Assembly (NCBI GenBank): GCA_045130475.1
Contig: JBGUPU010000062.1
Coordinates: 1-64,000 of the forward strand
Direction: 5' to 3'
Origin: CAG-791 sp045130475
GTDB lineage: Bacteria; Bacillota; Clostridia; Lachnospirales; Lachnospiraceae
Length of the DNA: 64,000 bases
This document shows positions 41,293 to 50,991 of the stretch, piece by piece. The notes under the pieces are model-generated. The model was not told the DNA's origin. It worked only from the letters and a program-made list of their open reading frames with translations, and did not search any database. Each line of letters opens with the position of its first letter. Positions within the stretch are counted from its first letter, which is position 1. Both the position numbers and the translations under genes were made by a program.

Positions 41293-43104
41293 TTACTGAT
41301 CCTCATCTATCTCCTGCGACACAACATTTTCATAGGTTTCTCCATTGGGGAGTGTCATATTGATCTGTACAGAGCCCTTCATGGAATTCCAGCTGTCCAG
41401 ATTGATCTCAGCCTGGTACAGGCGGTTATTGTCGGGATCCTGAGCCAGTCCTGCAGTCACGGACGCACCGGTACCTGCTTCTTTGCAGACAGCCTCGCAA
41501 TGATCGATCCTCAGACCGGAACTGAGCGAATTTTTCAGACTGACCGAGATCTTCTTTTCCCCGGGCAGGAACTCGACTTCCAGAGAATTTTTCAGATCTC
41601 TCTGATATCTTTCCAGCAGTTTGTCGGATTGCATGTCGAGTTTTTCCATGCTCTCAAGAAACAATGACTTTTTACCCAGTTCTGCCATTTCCGTCTCGTA
41701 GCCGTATTTTTCCGTCAGAGTCGCATCCCCGGAAAAGAGGTCTGTTCCCAGGCCAAGGCGGTTATTCTCGATCGAGGCGCCCATAGCAGCCAGTGTTGTG
41801 GGAAACATGTCCATTGTACTGAAACTGCGTCTTTCGGAAGAAACCGCTTCCGCAGCCGGATTGATAAAGGCAGTATACGTTCTGCGCAGATAGGAACTGT
41901 CAACATCTTTGCAAAAGTCCGTATCCATTGTCGTGTGATCCCCGCACAGGACAACCGTCGTATTTTGATAGAAGGGCTGCTGCTGGATCCACCTGACAAA
42001 ATCGGTCACCTGTCTGCTGGAGCATGCCATGACATTGGCATATTGATTGTCGCCGAATTCAGAACCGCAAAGGCGGCACACATATCCGTCTTCAAAATGT
42101 GTATCGACCGTCAGCAATGTCAGGTTAAAGGGCTGTTCACCGGCGGACAGTTCCGTCAGCTTGACCTTTGCAAAGGCAAACAGTTTTTCATCCTCGTATC
42201 CCCAGAAGACTTTGTAATCCCCGGGGATCAGTCCGCTCTGTATTGCGTACGGATAATCAAAGATCTCATAGCCGCCGTGCTGTTCAAAATAGAGTCTCCT
42301 TCCGCCGAAGGTGGCGTCAGAGCCGATCATAAGGACCTGTCTGTAACCCTCTTCATCCAGAATGTCCCCCATTGTTCTGATATTCGGGAAAAAGGAACTC
42401 TGTGTGTCCATATTATTGCCGCCTATGCTGATCCTCAGCGGCAGCCCGGCCGTCTGTCCGAACATACCGCCTGTTGTAAAGCCGGTGCCGGGAAAGACGA
42501 TCCCTCCGTTCAGCATCCCGTCATGTCCGGAAAAATCCTCATTTTCATGGGCCAGTTCCGTCAGCTCAGGAATACAGTTTTCGGCAAAGGCGCCGCCGGA
42601 GGCAGGATCTGCATAGGTTGTCTCCACAGACTCCAGGTAAATATAGATGAGATTCCTTTTTTGCTCCGGAAAAGTTATTTTCACATCGCCCGGATCCACA
42701 TAGTTCTGCTGTATAAAGAGAGATTTTTCACTTTGCCCTTTGAGCCAGGCATCTACATTCAGGCGCTTCCAGACATAATTTTTGATGCAGAACAGGGACA
42801 GGATGGTAAGGAGGAGTACTCCCCCCCTGAACAAACTCCTGGCCTTCCTGTTCCGGATTCTCAGCAGGCAGACAATGTATACTGCAAGGACCAGCAGAAC
42901 CGGGAGCAATCCCTTGATCACATAGTCCATGATCATCCCGTTCCCGGTCCCCTGCAAGGGTGCCTGCAGCTGGAAAATAATCTCATCTATATCCAGATCC
43001 CCCCATGTGGTCAACCCCCACAGAGCGCCGAATCCTACAAATGAAGTAAATAATAAGAGCAGAAAAATGATTATGGAGAAAAAACGTTCCAATATCTTTT
43101 CCAA
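41293..43104 (-). CDS. LTA synthase-like phosphoglycerol transferase (sulfatase superfamily)
   Basis: This exported enzyme of about 603 residues has three N-terminal membrane segments (about 7-27, 60-82, 88-108) and an external alkaline-phosphatase-like domain. LTA synthase has five segments. Conserved metal/nucleophile features are IYIYLESVETTY, the Thr nucleophile in TGFTTGGMFGQTAGLPL, DTHFEDGY and CGDHTTMD. A roughly 110-residue C-terminal extension follows. The likely start is TTG at 43104, placed 8 bases after GGAGG; a GTG at 43119 would overlap that site. Such enzymes move glycerol phosphate from phosphatidylglycerol onto teichoic acid or, like streptococcal GacH, onto rhamnose polysaccharide. 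The adjacent rhamnose locus favours the second role, by inference. Confidence 0.87.
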   Translation of the reverse strand: MEKILERFFSIIIFLLLLFTSFVGFGALWGLTTWGDLDIDEIIFQLQAPLQGTGNGMIMDYVIKGLLPVLLVLAVYIVCLLRIRNRKARSLFRGGVLLLTILSLFCIKNYVWKRLNVDAWLKGQSEKSLFIQQNYVDPGDVKITFPEQKRNLIYIYLESVETTYADPASGGAFAENCIPELTELAHENEDFSGHDGMLNGGIVFPGTGFTTGGMFGQTAGLPLRISIGGNNMDTQSSFFPNIRTMGDILDEEGYRQVLMIGSDATFGGRRLYFEQHGGYEIFDYPYAIQSGLIPGDYKVFWGYEDEKLFAFAKVKLTELSAGEQPFNLTLLTVDTHFEDGYVCRLCGSEFGDNQYANVMACSSRQVTDFVRWIQQQPFYQNTTVVLCGDHTTMDTDFCKDVDSSYLRRTYTAFINPAAEAVSSERRSFSTMDMFPTTLAAMGASIENNRLGLGTDLFSGDATLTEKYGYETEMAELGKKSLFLESMEKLDMQSDKLLERYQRDLKNSLEVEFLPGEKKISVSLKNSLSSGLRIDHCEAVCKEAGTGASVTAGLAQDPDNNRLYQAEINLDSWNSMKGSVQINMTLPNGETYENVVSQEIDEDQ

Positions 43105-43206
43105 TAAATATACCTCCACATTGCTTTCATCCTCTTCATAACAGAGGACTTTTTATTACAGCAGTAAGACTAAACCGATCCCCATGGATACAGCCCGGAT
43201 ATCCGC

Positions 43207-44931
43207 CTAAGTATAACTGCTTCCTTTCCGCAGTCCTTTGGGGTAATGGTTTTTCAAAATGCCTCCATTTACTTTACCCCAGCCTATGCTGCATCCGTCA
43301 ATAAGCACCAGTGTCCATCCTTTTTTACAATCCGGATCGACACTGACAGATTCCCCGCGGATCCAGGCATAAGCCTGCGGTGAATTTCCTTCAAATTCTA
43401 TAAATCTGCACACCTCATTCCTTCGAAGTGCCATTGCCAGGGCATGCGAGGGTTCAAACCGGTTCCTGTTCACTGTACCCAGATGAAGTCCCGCACGCAG
43501 AACTCTCAGCCCGTCCATAGATATTTGAGAGGCGGGCAGAGGCAGTCCAAAGAGCGCATTTCCAAACAGACACAGCTTCTCCTCATTGAATCCTGTCACG
43601 GAATCTGCCCCAGGGGAAGGAAGAAGGTTTTCTGCGCAGAACTCCTCCCACATACGCTGTGTTTCTCTCAGGGTAAGATCTCCATCCGGTCTTTTTCCTC
43701 TGTGCTGTTTTCTGCCTTTTTCCTTCTTTTTCTTCAGGCGGTCCTTTTCCGACCTCCCGCTCCCGGCCTCAGCCCCGCTAAGAAGAGCGGCATCCTCAGC
43801 TCTGTCAATTGCGGGAATCTGCGCAGACTGCGGTTTGCTTTTTTTGAGGACAGCGGCAAAATGTCCTTCTCCATTCAAAAGATGCGGCCAGAGCCTGAGT
43901 GTTCCCCTCAGCTGTTCTGCAATATTCCGGCCCTCTTCTCCCAAATGGCCGGTCTCGATTCCGGCTGCGGAAAGCCACTCGGCTCTGCCGCAGGAAAGCC
44001 CCTCTTCCTTCCTATTGATCCCGGGCAAGTCCGGAATACTGACCGCAGAGAAGTCAGGGTGATCCATCAGAAAACGGAAAATAACTGCTTCATTCTCCTC
44101 TGGTGAAAAAGTACAGGTGGAATAGACCAGTATTCCTCCTGAACGCAGCATTACTGCAGCTTCATCCAGGATCTGCGTCTGTCTTTCCGAACACATGCGG
44201 ACATTTTCCGGGCTCCAATGCGTCAGGGCCTCTTCTTCTTTCCGGAACATCCCCTCACCCGAACAAGGGGCATCCACCACTATTCTGTCAAAAAACAGAG
44301 GGAAGCGGGAAGCAAGTCTCTGCGGCGGCTCATTGGTCACCAATGCATTCCTCACACCCATGCGCTCCAGATTGGAGGAGAGAACCTTTGCCCGTTCCGG
44401 ATGAATCTCGTTGGCAACGAGGATCCCCTCTCCGCACAGAGAAGCCGCGAGCTTCGTACTCTTTCCTCCCGGTGCCGCACACAGATCCAGAACCCTGTCT
44501 CCCGGCTTTGCACCGCAAAGCATGGCAGGCGCCATTGCGCTCGCCTCCTGGATATAATACATTCCCGCTTCGTGCCAGGGCCTTCGCCCGGGCCGCAGGC
44601 TCTCCGGATAATAAAAACCGTCCGGCTCCCAGGGAACCGGCTTAAGCCCCCCCTCCTGAAATTCTTTTTCAGCCACTGCAGAGGATGAACCCTCTTCCGG
44701 ATCCTGTGTGTCATCCGAAAGACCGGCAAGAACATTCTGCAGGAGGGTCAATGCTTTTTCCCGCTCCGTCTTCAGGGTATTAATGCGCAGCGAAAAAAGG
44801 CGCTTTCGCCCGAAACAGGACAAAAACGCCGCATATTCATCTTCAGTAAGGAGTCCGCGCATCCTGGTCAGGAATTCTTCCGGAAGCGGAATATCTGCGG
44901 TCATCCTGCTCTTTTCTGTAGAAACTGCCAT
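43207..44931 (-). CDS. RsmF-type 16S rRNA (cytosine-C5)-methyltransferase
   Basis: This 574-residue methyltransferase of the NOL1/NOP2/Sun group makes m5C in rRNA. The SAM site is VLDLCAAPGGKSTKLA (about 145-160). Motif IV is DAPCSGEGMFRKEE and motif VI is STCTFSPEENEAV, carrying the two catalytic Cys. The C-terminal half has a Lys-rich linker (about 395-415) and an RsmF-type PUA-like RNA-binding region with NALFGLPLP. It is longer than E. coli RsmF (479). It lies between nrdG and the LTA-synthase-like gene, unrelated in function. The ribosome site is weak (AGGTTT). Confidence 0.9.
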   Translation of the reverse strand: MAVSTEKSRMTADIPLPEEFLTRMRGLLTEDEYAAFLSCFGRKRLFSLRINTLKTEREKALTLLQNVLAGLSDDTQDPEEGSSSAVAEKEFQEGGLKPVPWEPDGFYYPESLRPGRRPWHEAGMYYIQEASAMAPAMLCGAKPGDRVLDLCAAPGGKSTKLAASLCGEGILVANEIHPERAKVLSSNLERMGVRNALVTNEPPQRLASRFPLFFDRIVVDAPCSGEGMFRKEEEALTHWSPENVRMCSERQTQILDEAAVMLRSGGILVYSTCTFSPEENEAVIFRFLMDHPDFSAVSIPDLPGINRKEEGLSCGRAEWLSAAGIETGHLGEEGRNIAEQLRGTLRLWPHLLNGEGHFAAVLKKSKPQSAQIPAIDRAEDAALLSGAEAGSGRSEKDRLKKKKEKGRKQHRGKRPDGDLTLRETQRMWEEFCAENLLPSPGADSVTGFNEEKLCLFGNALFGLPLPASQISMDGLRVLRAGLHLGTVNRNRFEPSHALAMALRRNEVCRFIEFEGNSPQAYAWIRGESVSVDPDCKKGWTLVLIDGCSIGWGKVNGGILKNHYPKGLRKGSSYT

Positions 44932-45007
44932 TGATTGAAACCTGTAGATATCTGTGTCCCTGTATCCGGGTCCTTATTCTACATTAACATTTTAGATGAA
45001 AGGGCCT

Positions 45008-45571
45008 TTATTTCCAGCTTGAATCGCCTTTTGCAATGTCTGCGATCTGCTGCACTGCATCGACGGCAGTGCCGGTCCCGTCCGCATCGGAATGCAGTGC
45101 CAGGATCCTCTGGTTTCTGCTGCCGCGGTACAAGAGGGTGATGTCTTTCTCTGCAAGAAGGAAGCGTCCGTCTACAAGAACATCGATCAGGGAGAGCATC
45201 TCATCGGTATGGGCGGTGTGCTTTTCCCCACCCCGCAGAAGGTCCCTCTCATAGGTGTATCCAGTGTAGCACCAGACATTCTTTTTAGGATAAATCTGTT
45301 TCACTTTCCGCAGAAGACCGACCAGGACCGCCTGGTTTTCCGGTTCAAAGGGCTCGCCTCCGAGCAGAGTCAGCCCTTCAATATATTCCGGCATCAGAAG
45401 ACGAAGGATCCGGTCCTCCGTCTCCAGTGTATAGGCCTGGCCATAGTCAAAATCCCAGGTCTCGGGATTAAAACAGCCCGGACAGGCGTTGCGGCACCCC
45501 GAGACAAAGAGGCTCACCCGCACACCCGGACCGTTTGCGATATCATATTCCTTAATCTGCGCATATCTCAT
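45008..45571 (-). CDS. nrdG: Anaerobic ribonucleoside-triphosphate reductase activating protein
   Basis: This radical-SAM activase installs the glycyl radical on the anaerobic reductase NrdD. The 187-residue protein has the [4Fe-4S] motif CRNACPGC (C26, C30, C33), then GGEPFEPENQ and GYTYERDL, as in NrdG. The start at 45571 matches the family N-terminus MRYAQIKEYD; longer in-frame options overlap the upstream YfhO gene. NrdD is not adjacent as is usual; it must be elsewhere. NrdR at 14 kb would be expected to control it, but I did not find a pair of NrdR boxes just upstream. Confidence 0.95.
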   Translation of the reverse strand: MRYAQIKEYDIANGPGVRVSLFVSGCRNACPGCFNPETWDFDYGQAYTLETEDRILRLLMPEYIEGLTLLGGEPFEPENQAVLVGLLRKVKQIYPKKNVWCYTGYTYERDLLRGGEKHTAHTDEMLSLIDVLVDGRFLLAEKDITLLYRGSRNQRILALHSDADGTGTAVDAVQQIADIAKGDSSWK

Positions 45572-45630
45572 CTGTGTTAAATAGTCCTTTCCACAGCATC
45601 CGGGCAGGGATGAGATCCCTTCGTGCCAGC

Positions 45631-48462
45631 TTACTGATAATTCCGGCCGTGCCGGTTTGCCAGCCTGCGTCTTTTGATCATCAGGACAACGAGCACGAAC
45701 AGTATATAGAGGAAGAGACATAACAGACCCAGCAGTCTGCCTGTTATATGCCTGCTGTATACATAAGTAAGAGACACCTCGTGTTCTCCGGGCTCAACCC
45801 ATACACCTACAAGCCCGCCGTTAATATTCTGTACCTTTGCATCGGCTCCATCCACTGTCAGCTGCCACTTTTCATCATAGATGAGAGGAATACATAACAT
45901 GCGTGCTTCGCTGCTGTCATTTTCGACAGGCAGAAGGAAGGTATCCCCATCCTGCGTGATCGTACCGACACCGCCGTCAAACAAATCTTCGATATACTCT
46001 TTAAAGAGGGATTCATCTCTCCCGGAAAGCGTCAGATTGGTAACAGTGATATCCTGCTTGACTTTGGAAGGATCGAACCTGATCTTTCGAACATCCTCAT
46101 ATCTGGAGAGGTCTACGTAATAATCTCCTTCCCCTTCTTCTACTGCCACCTGTTCGGAATAATCGCCTTTAAAGCCATGTTCTTCCGTCTGAACATAGAT
46201 CTGCATAGTGGATTCTTCTTCACACTCCATGGTCACATGCAGCTGCAGATCCTTCAGCTTTTCTGTTCTGTGCGGAACAGTGTATACAATACGCATATCA
46301 TCATCTGTTCCGGTAACAAGCATGGTGTTGTCATCAGGCATCTCGACATCGCAGTCAATGGTCTTCTCCATGCGGGGCATCAGATCAAATGTACTGATCA
46401 AAGATTCAGAAGAGTCCGTCTGATCATCAAGTCCGGACGCTGCATCCTCAGGCATGGTGAAATAAAAGCCTTTTGTCAGCATGGAGCCTTTATTAAAGGA
46501 AAACTGGTCCTCGACCTCCTGCTGCGAGATCTCCCGGTCATAAAAATAGCCGAATCCATTCCAGTACTTGTTCTGATAAACAATGATCGAATCCGTTCGA
46601 TGTACTTCCTCGTAATAATCCTCATTGATCCGGTTTTTCTTATCTTCGTCTACGTATTTATCATCCCTGTAAAGGATATATTTGACACCCGCAAGCATAT
46701 TCTGCTCATATCGTCTGGGATAGATATAAACCCAGTTGGAGCCGGTCCTGGTCTCTGTATTTGTAAATACATACCCCAATCCGGATGCGAAATTCACCAG
46801 CCATGCAGAATTCGTGGAGTCATATATGGATACACTGTTAAACCCCTGGATCATGGCATCGTTATAGCCGCCTGATCTATATGTTTTGTTGACTCTGAAA
46901 ATCTCAGGATCATGATCCTTGATCCAGTCCAGAGCTTCCAGTGTCTCATCATAATAGATCTTCTCTTCCCAATCTTCTTTTTTTACAAGGCCGCGGTCCA
47001 TGACTGCAGAGTAGTTGGCGGCGACCATTTCCACTGCAACAATGCACAGCAAAAGCATTGAAACCTTCTGGGCAACGAGAGCACCGGAATGCTCTTCGGA
47101 CGATAACTGCCTGTATGTAAAAAGGAAGAAATAGTTATAGACCAGAACAAGGATCATGGTCTTGAGTGAAGCTCCCGTGTCGAAGCCAAGTTCTATCTGC
47201 TTATGAATCAGCCAGAAAAGCACGACAAAGGCCAGTATGACCAGATCAAAAATCTTTATGACTCTTTCCAGGAGCGCTTGTGAAAGTGTTCCGGATACAG
47301 TCATCTGCTCAAACTGTTTCCAGAAAAATCCGATCAGGATGACTTCCGCAAGGCAGAGGATAAAAGTCCATCTCTGCGTAGTGGCCCGCAGGGACACTAG
47401 TTTCGAGCCGTACGGGGTAATCAGCAGGATCAGTATGGGGATGGTAATCCGCATAACGATTTTGCGATATTTCGTATGGCAAAGAAAAATAAAGCCGAAA
47501 ATAAAGAGCAGGCTGGTCGACAGGGAAGCGATCTCGTAATAATTGTTCGGACCCTGATAAGCACTCCCGCATCCCAGAAAATCGTTGGACAGGATTCTCC
47601 CGAGAAAAGCGATAATGTGCTTATAACTAAAAATCAGGGAAACTCCCATGCCGGACTTGACACTGCCCATGCGGGTGCTGGTCAGCAGATCTCCAATGGA
47701 CGGCACGATATACTCACCGGCAATACCGACTGCGGCAATCAGGGCAAACGCGAACAAAACCGCCTTTTTGATAATGCCCGTGATCTTTTCTCCGGTCAGA
47801 AACAGATACAGGATGCTGAACGCAGCAATAAAAAAGCAGCTCACATACAAAAAGAAATAACCGCAATACGCCAGATAAGCAACTGCCGGAACGATCAGCA
47901 GTTTATTCCTGCCCTTTATAAACAGAAATACTCCCCAGATTTCCACGGTAAAAGCGGCAAGACTCGTGAGAAAATGATAGTGCTGCCCCCAGAGAACGGC
48001 AAAACCGCAGAATGTCCAGATCAGTGCGCATATCAAAGCGGCTCTCTCATTTTCAAAAAGCTCCTTGAAAAAGAGATAGCCGAAAGTTGCCATAACAATA
48101 TACTTGAGATAAGTGGCAAGTACCAGTCCCTTTCCGATGTGCAGCTCGCCCAAAAGGAGAATGGGAAGATTGACAGGGTTCAGATATTTATACAGTAAGT
48201 TGACATAGAATGTTCCAAAACCGCGTGTCAGATCAAATCCGGAAAAGCTGCCGGACCAGATCCTGCGCAGATCATAAATGATCTGCGGGATGTACTGCCG
48301 CAGTGTATCTGCACCTATATCAGTGTATATATAATAGGAATCTCCGAAAAACAGACCCCCGTACAGGATCCAGAACACCACGCTGACTACAATGAGTAAA
48401 AACAGCAGTACAGGGATTTTTTTCACTTTTCCCAGACAATTATTATAGTTTTTCTTCCCCAT
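45631..48462 (-). CDS. YfhO family polytopic membrane protein
   Basis: This 943-residue protein belongs to the YfhO family, GT-C-fold-like membrane proteins thought to glycosylate teichoic acids or other wall polymers with polyprenyl-phosphate sugars. The N-terminal half has about 12 hydrophobic segments, with the external loop YIYTDIGADTLRQYIPQIIYDLRRIWSG near residue 40. A large external domain (about 490-880) carries QGFNSVSIYDSTN. A final membrane segment (about 910-932) is followed by an Arg/Lys tail. GAGGAG precedes the ATG. It lies after the flippase gene. GT2 lipid-sugar synthases in the same locus fit a donor role. Confidence 0.86.
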   Translation of the reverse strand: MGKKNYNNCLGKVKKIPVLLFLLIVVSVVFWILYGGLFFGDSYYIYTDIGADTLRQYIPQIIYDLRRIWSGSFSGFDLTRGFGTFYVNLLYKYLNPVNLPILLLGELHIGKGLVLATYLKYIVMATFGYLFFKELFENERAALICALIWTFCGFAVLWGQHYHFLTSLAAFTVEIWGVFLFIKGRNKLLIVPAVAYLAYCGYFFLYVSCFFIAAFSILYLFLTGEKITGIIKKAVLFAFALIAAVGIAGEYIVPSIGDLLTSTRMGSVKSGMGVSLIFSYKHIIAFLGRILSNDFLGCGSAYQGPNNYYEIASLSTSLLFIFGFIFLCHTKYRKIVMRITIPILILLITPYGSKLVSLRATTQRWTFILCLAEVILIGFFWKQFEQMTVSGTLSQALLERVIKIFDLVILAFVVLFWLIHKQIELGFDTGASLKTMILVLVYNYFFLFTYRQLSSEEHSGALVAQKVSMLLLCIVAVEMVAANYSAVMDRGLVKKEDWEEKIYYDETLEALDWIKDHDPEIFRVNKTYRSGGYNDAMIQGFNSVSIYDSTNSAWLVNFASGLGYVFTNTETRTGSNWVYIYPRRYEQNMLAGVKYILYRDDKYVDEDKKNRINEDYYEEVHRTDSIIVYQNKYWNGFGYFYDREISQQEVEDQFSFNKGSMLTKGFYFTMPEDAASGLDDQTDSSESLISTFDLMPRMEKTIDCDVEMPDDNTMLVTGTDDDMRIVYTVPHRTEKLKDLQLHVTMECEEESTMQIYVQTEEHGFKGDYSEQVAVEEGEGDYYVDLSRYEDVRKIRFDPSKVKQDITVTNLTLSGRDESLFKEYIEDLFDGGVGTITQDGDTFLLPVENDSSEARMLCIPLIYDEKWQLTVDGADAKVQNINGGLVGVWVEPGEHEVSLTYVYSRHITGRLLGLLCLFLYILFVLVVLMIKRRRLANRHGRNYQ

Positions 48463-48493
48463 TTATTCTCCTCATTATATGTCATGTCTGTAA

Positions 48494-49738
48494 TCACCTT
48501 TCTGTCTTTCTTCTCACCATGACAAAGAAGTAGGCTGCAAAAAAGATCGCCAGAATAACATTTAAGACCACATAAAGTCTGACTGCGCCGCTGACTCCGG
48601 CGCCGGAGATCAGGATCTTTCCCAGTACCACGCTGCATAAAGATACGATCACATAACCGATCGCAACACCATTCTGCGCCCGGATGGCTGTCATTGGTAC
48701 AGTAATATAGTTGGCAAGAGCATAAATGCCTCCGCCGATCAGGAGAATGATAAAATCAGTTTTATAGGGTGATAAATCAGTGTTGTAGAAACGCGAAAGA
48801 ACAGGAATTCCTGCTGCCGCCCCTGCAATCACCACACAAAAAGTAATCGCTGCAGTCACTGCGAACTGAATGAGGACTCTCCCGACAAGTTCCTTTCTTC
48901 TTCCGCATTGCCACAGCATCCCCAGATCCCGGATAAAGGGCTGATAAATAAACTGATTGATCATCATGATGACAAAGGTGGGCATCATAATATAGCCGAA
49001 GACCGCCTGCACATCATCTGCATTTGAAAACCAGTCGATCAGGTATTTCGGTGCATTCCCCACATAAATAGAAAGAGACGTCCCGATAAAAAGGGGGAAA
49101 CAGCTTCTGAGCAGCCTGCCGACACTTTCCCTCCTGAAAGCATCCCCTTTGGTGGGAAATCCTCTTTTTGTCAGTATGACCATGATGACTGCGCTGACAA
49201 GACTTACCAGCAATGTGACAGCAGAAATCGCAGCCAGAGACATTCCTGTAAAAGTCAGCGCACAGAAAATGACAGTAGATAGTGTGAGACGAATGGTATA
49301 GCACATGGCGCCGACATCAAGTCTGTCCTTCTGCTGATACATTCCGTAATAGACATCTTCGATCGGATCGATCATTTTCCACAGACAGATCAAGGCGACA
49401 ACCAGTGTCTTTTCAGGGGAATATTTGCCTGACACACTCTGCAGAAAAAGGTAGAGGAACATGATCAGACATCCCAGGGTACTGGTCAGCACGCGAAAAT
49501 TTCTGTATTCGCGAAAACTGTACTGCTCGTTATAATCGGTCACCTGAAAATTACGCACGCCATACTTGCCCATCGTCATAAACAGGTTTCCAAGTGCATA
49601 TCCGATCGTGAAGATACCAGCATCGTTAAGCTGTAAGTGATGTGATATAAATATAAGAATAACAGCAGACTGCCCTGCATTTACCAAGCCGGAAGCTGTG
49701 TTCCACAATATAGCTTTGCGTCTGCGCTTTTCCTTCAT
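48494..49738 (-). CDS. Wzx-type polysaccharide flippase
   Basis: This 414-residue membrane protein has 12 predicted hydrophobic segments and the general layout of MOP-superfamily oligosaccharide flippases. Such proteins move undecaprenyl-linked repeat units across the membrane. The early GLVNAGQSAVILIFISHHL and the Arg/Lys-rich cytosolic loops fit. The start has only a weak ribosome site. It sits between the ATP-grasp pair and YfhO. Its presence points to a Wzx-dependent route rather than ABC export, although I do not see a Wzy polymerase in the window. Confidence 0.85.
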   Translation of the reverse strand: MKEKRRRKAILWNTASGLVNAGQSAVILIFISHHLQLNDAGIFTIGYALGNLFMTMGKYGVRNFQVTDYNEQYSFREYRNFRVLTSTLGCLIMFLYLFLQSVSGKYSPEKTLVVALICLWKMIDPIEDVYYGMYQQKDRLDVGAMCYTIRLTLSTVIFCALTFTGMSLAAISAVTLLVSLVSAVIMVILTKRGFPTKGDAFRRESVGRLLRSCFPLFIGTSLSIYVGNAPKYLIDWFSNADDVQAVFGYIMMPTFVIMMINQFIYQPFIRDLGMLWQCGRRKELVGRVLIQFAVTAAITFCVVIAGAAAGIPVLSRFYNTDLSPYKTDFIILLIGGGIYALANYITVPMTAIRAQNGVAIGYVIVSLCSVVLGKILISGAGVSGAVRLYVVLNVILAIFFAAYFFVMVRRKTER

Positions 49739-49753
49739 AAATTAACCCGTTCT

Positions 49754-50863
49754 TTATAAGAGATAGATATAATATCCAAGTCTTGTTGCACTGTCCAGAA
49801 CTTCTCTCTCTTCATCTGCTCCGGAAATATCCTCTTCAATGATCGTGTGGCCTCTCTTGATCTTCCTGTACTCCTCCAGATCAGATTTGTCCATGATGAA
49901 GCGGACACACACAGGATGAGGTTCTCTTTTCACGGTAAAGTCAAGCTGCCTTCCAAGTGCAACATCAATGACCATTCCCGTATAATCCATCCCGGTAGAG
50001 AGATAAACCAGCGAAGACCCGATATAATCTCCGCCCATTCTGGCTCCGATTTCTATGAATTTCACTTCGCCATCCTGATATTTAAATTCAGAATGGCTTG
50101 CACCGTTCTGAATACCGAGAACTGTCAAGGCTCTGAAAACATTCCGGCGTATAATGGCATAAGCCTCCTCGGAAAGAGGCGCCGGCTCAATATGTCCTGT
50201 CTCGATATAGTGCGGTTCCCCTGTTGTAAACTTCAGCGTAACCGCAAGCATAGTATGTTCCCCGCCCCTGGAGATGCACTCACAGCTGAACTCCGGTCCG
50301 TCTATATAATCCTCGATAATGGCCTTGTTTTCGAAAGAATACCCCGCAGCTTCTTCGACTGCAGCAGGCAGGTCTTCCGGTCTGCTGACCTTCATGATCC
50401 CGCGGCTTCCTGAGCGGTCAGTCGGTTTTACGATGACCGGAAAGCGAAACAGGTCTGTGTTGATCTCTTCTGCACTGCTTACACACTGATAGCCGGGAAC
50501 GTAGATCCCGCCTTCTCTCAGTTTTTCGCGCATCATGAATTTATTCATGCAAATCTGCGAAGAAGAGACAGGATTCCCCGTAAGACCCATCTTCTCAGAG
50601 ACATAGTTCATGGTTGCAACAGCAACGTCGGAACCGATGGAAGTAATTCCGTCAATGCCGATCTCTCTGCATTTCTCAAGGATCTGTTCCTTCTCAACGA
50701 TGCTGATCGGATAGAAATAATCTGCATCCTGTGCGGCAACAGCACCATCAAGCCATGCAAAAACATGAGTCTCCAGGTTTTTTTCACGCGCCCGCAAAAT
50801 AAGAGGTTTCTGAAATTCATTGGCACCAAGTACTGCGAGTTTCAGCTTTCTGTTTTCATCCAT
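49754..50863 (-). CDS. ATP-grasp ligase, second of a tandem pair
   Basis: This 369-residue protein has a PurK/carbamoyl-phosphate-synthase-like fold. A pre-ATP-grasp Rossmann-like N-domain (LAVLGANEFQKPLI) is followed by the ATP-grasp core. Visible are FPVIVKPTDRSGSRGIMKV (glycine-rich loop), IIEDYIDGPEFSCECI and the metal-binding VKFIEIGARMGGDYI. ATP-grasp enzymes join a carboxylate to an amine or thiol through an acyl phosphate. The substrate cannot be told. The ATG at 50863 is used because AGGAG lies 11 bases ahead; an ATG 21 bases upstream is possible. It is a divergent paralogue of the gene just upstream. Both lie between a glycosyltransferase and the flippase, suggesting they modify the glycan or its precursor. 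Confidence 0.85.
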   Translation of the reverse strand: MDENRKLKLAVLGANEFQKPLILRAREKNLETHVFAWLDGAVAAQDADYFYPISIVEKEQILEKCREIGIDGITSIGSDVAVATMNYVSEKMGLTGNPVSSSQICMNKFMMREKLREGGIYVPGYQCVSSAEEINTDLFRFPVIVKPTDRSGSRGIMKVSRPEDLPAAVEEAAGYSFENKAIIEDYIDGPEFSCECISRGGEHTMLAVTLKFTTGEPHYIETGHIEPAPLSEEAYAIIRRNVFRALTVLGIQNGASHSEFKYQDGEVKFIEIGARMGGDYIGSSLVYLSTGMDYTGMVIDVALGRQLDFTVKREPHPVCVRFIMDKSDLEEYRKIKRGHTIIEEDISGADEEREVLDSATRLGYYIYLL

Positions 50864-50991
50864 GATATGATCATCTCCTGACATCCAACCAGCCTGTCCT
50901 TCTTCCTGTGTTCTGAAGAGGAAAGCATAGTGAGTGATGAGTTTTTTACTATCTCTTCTGTATACTCAACAGTAATTACATGGAAAAGAAA

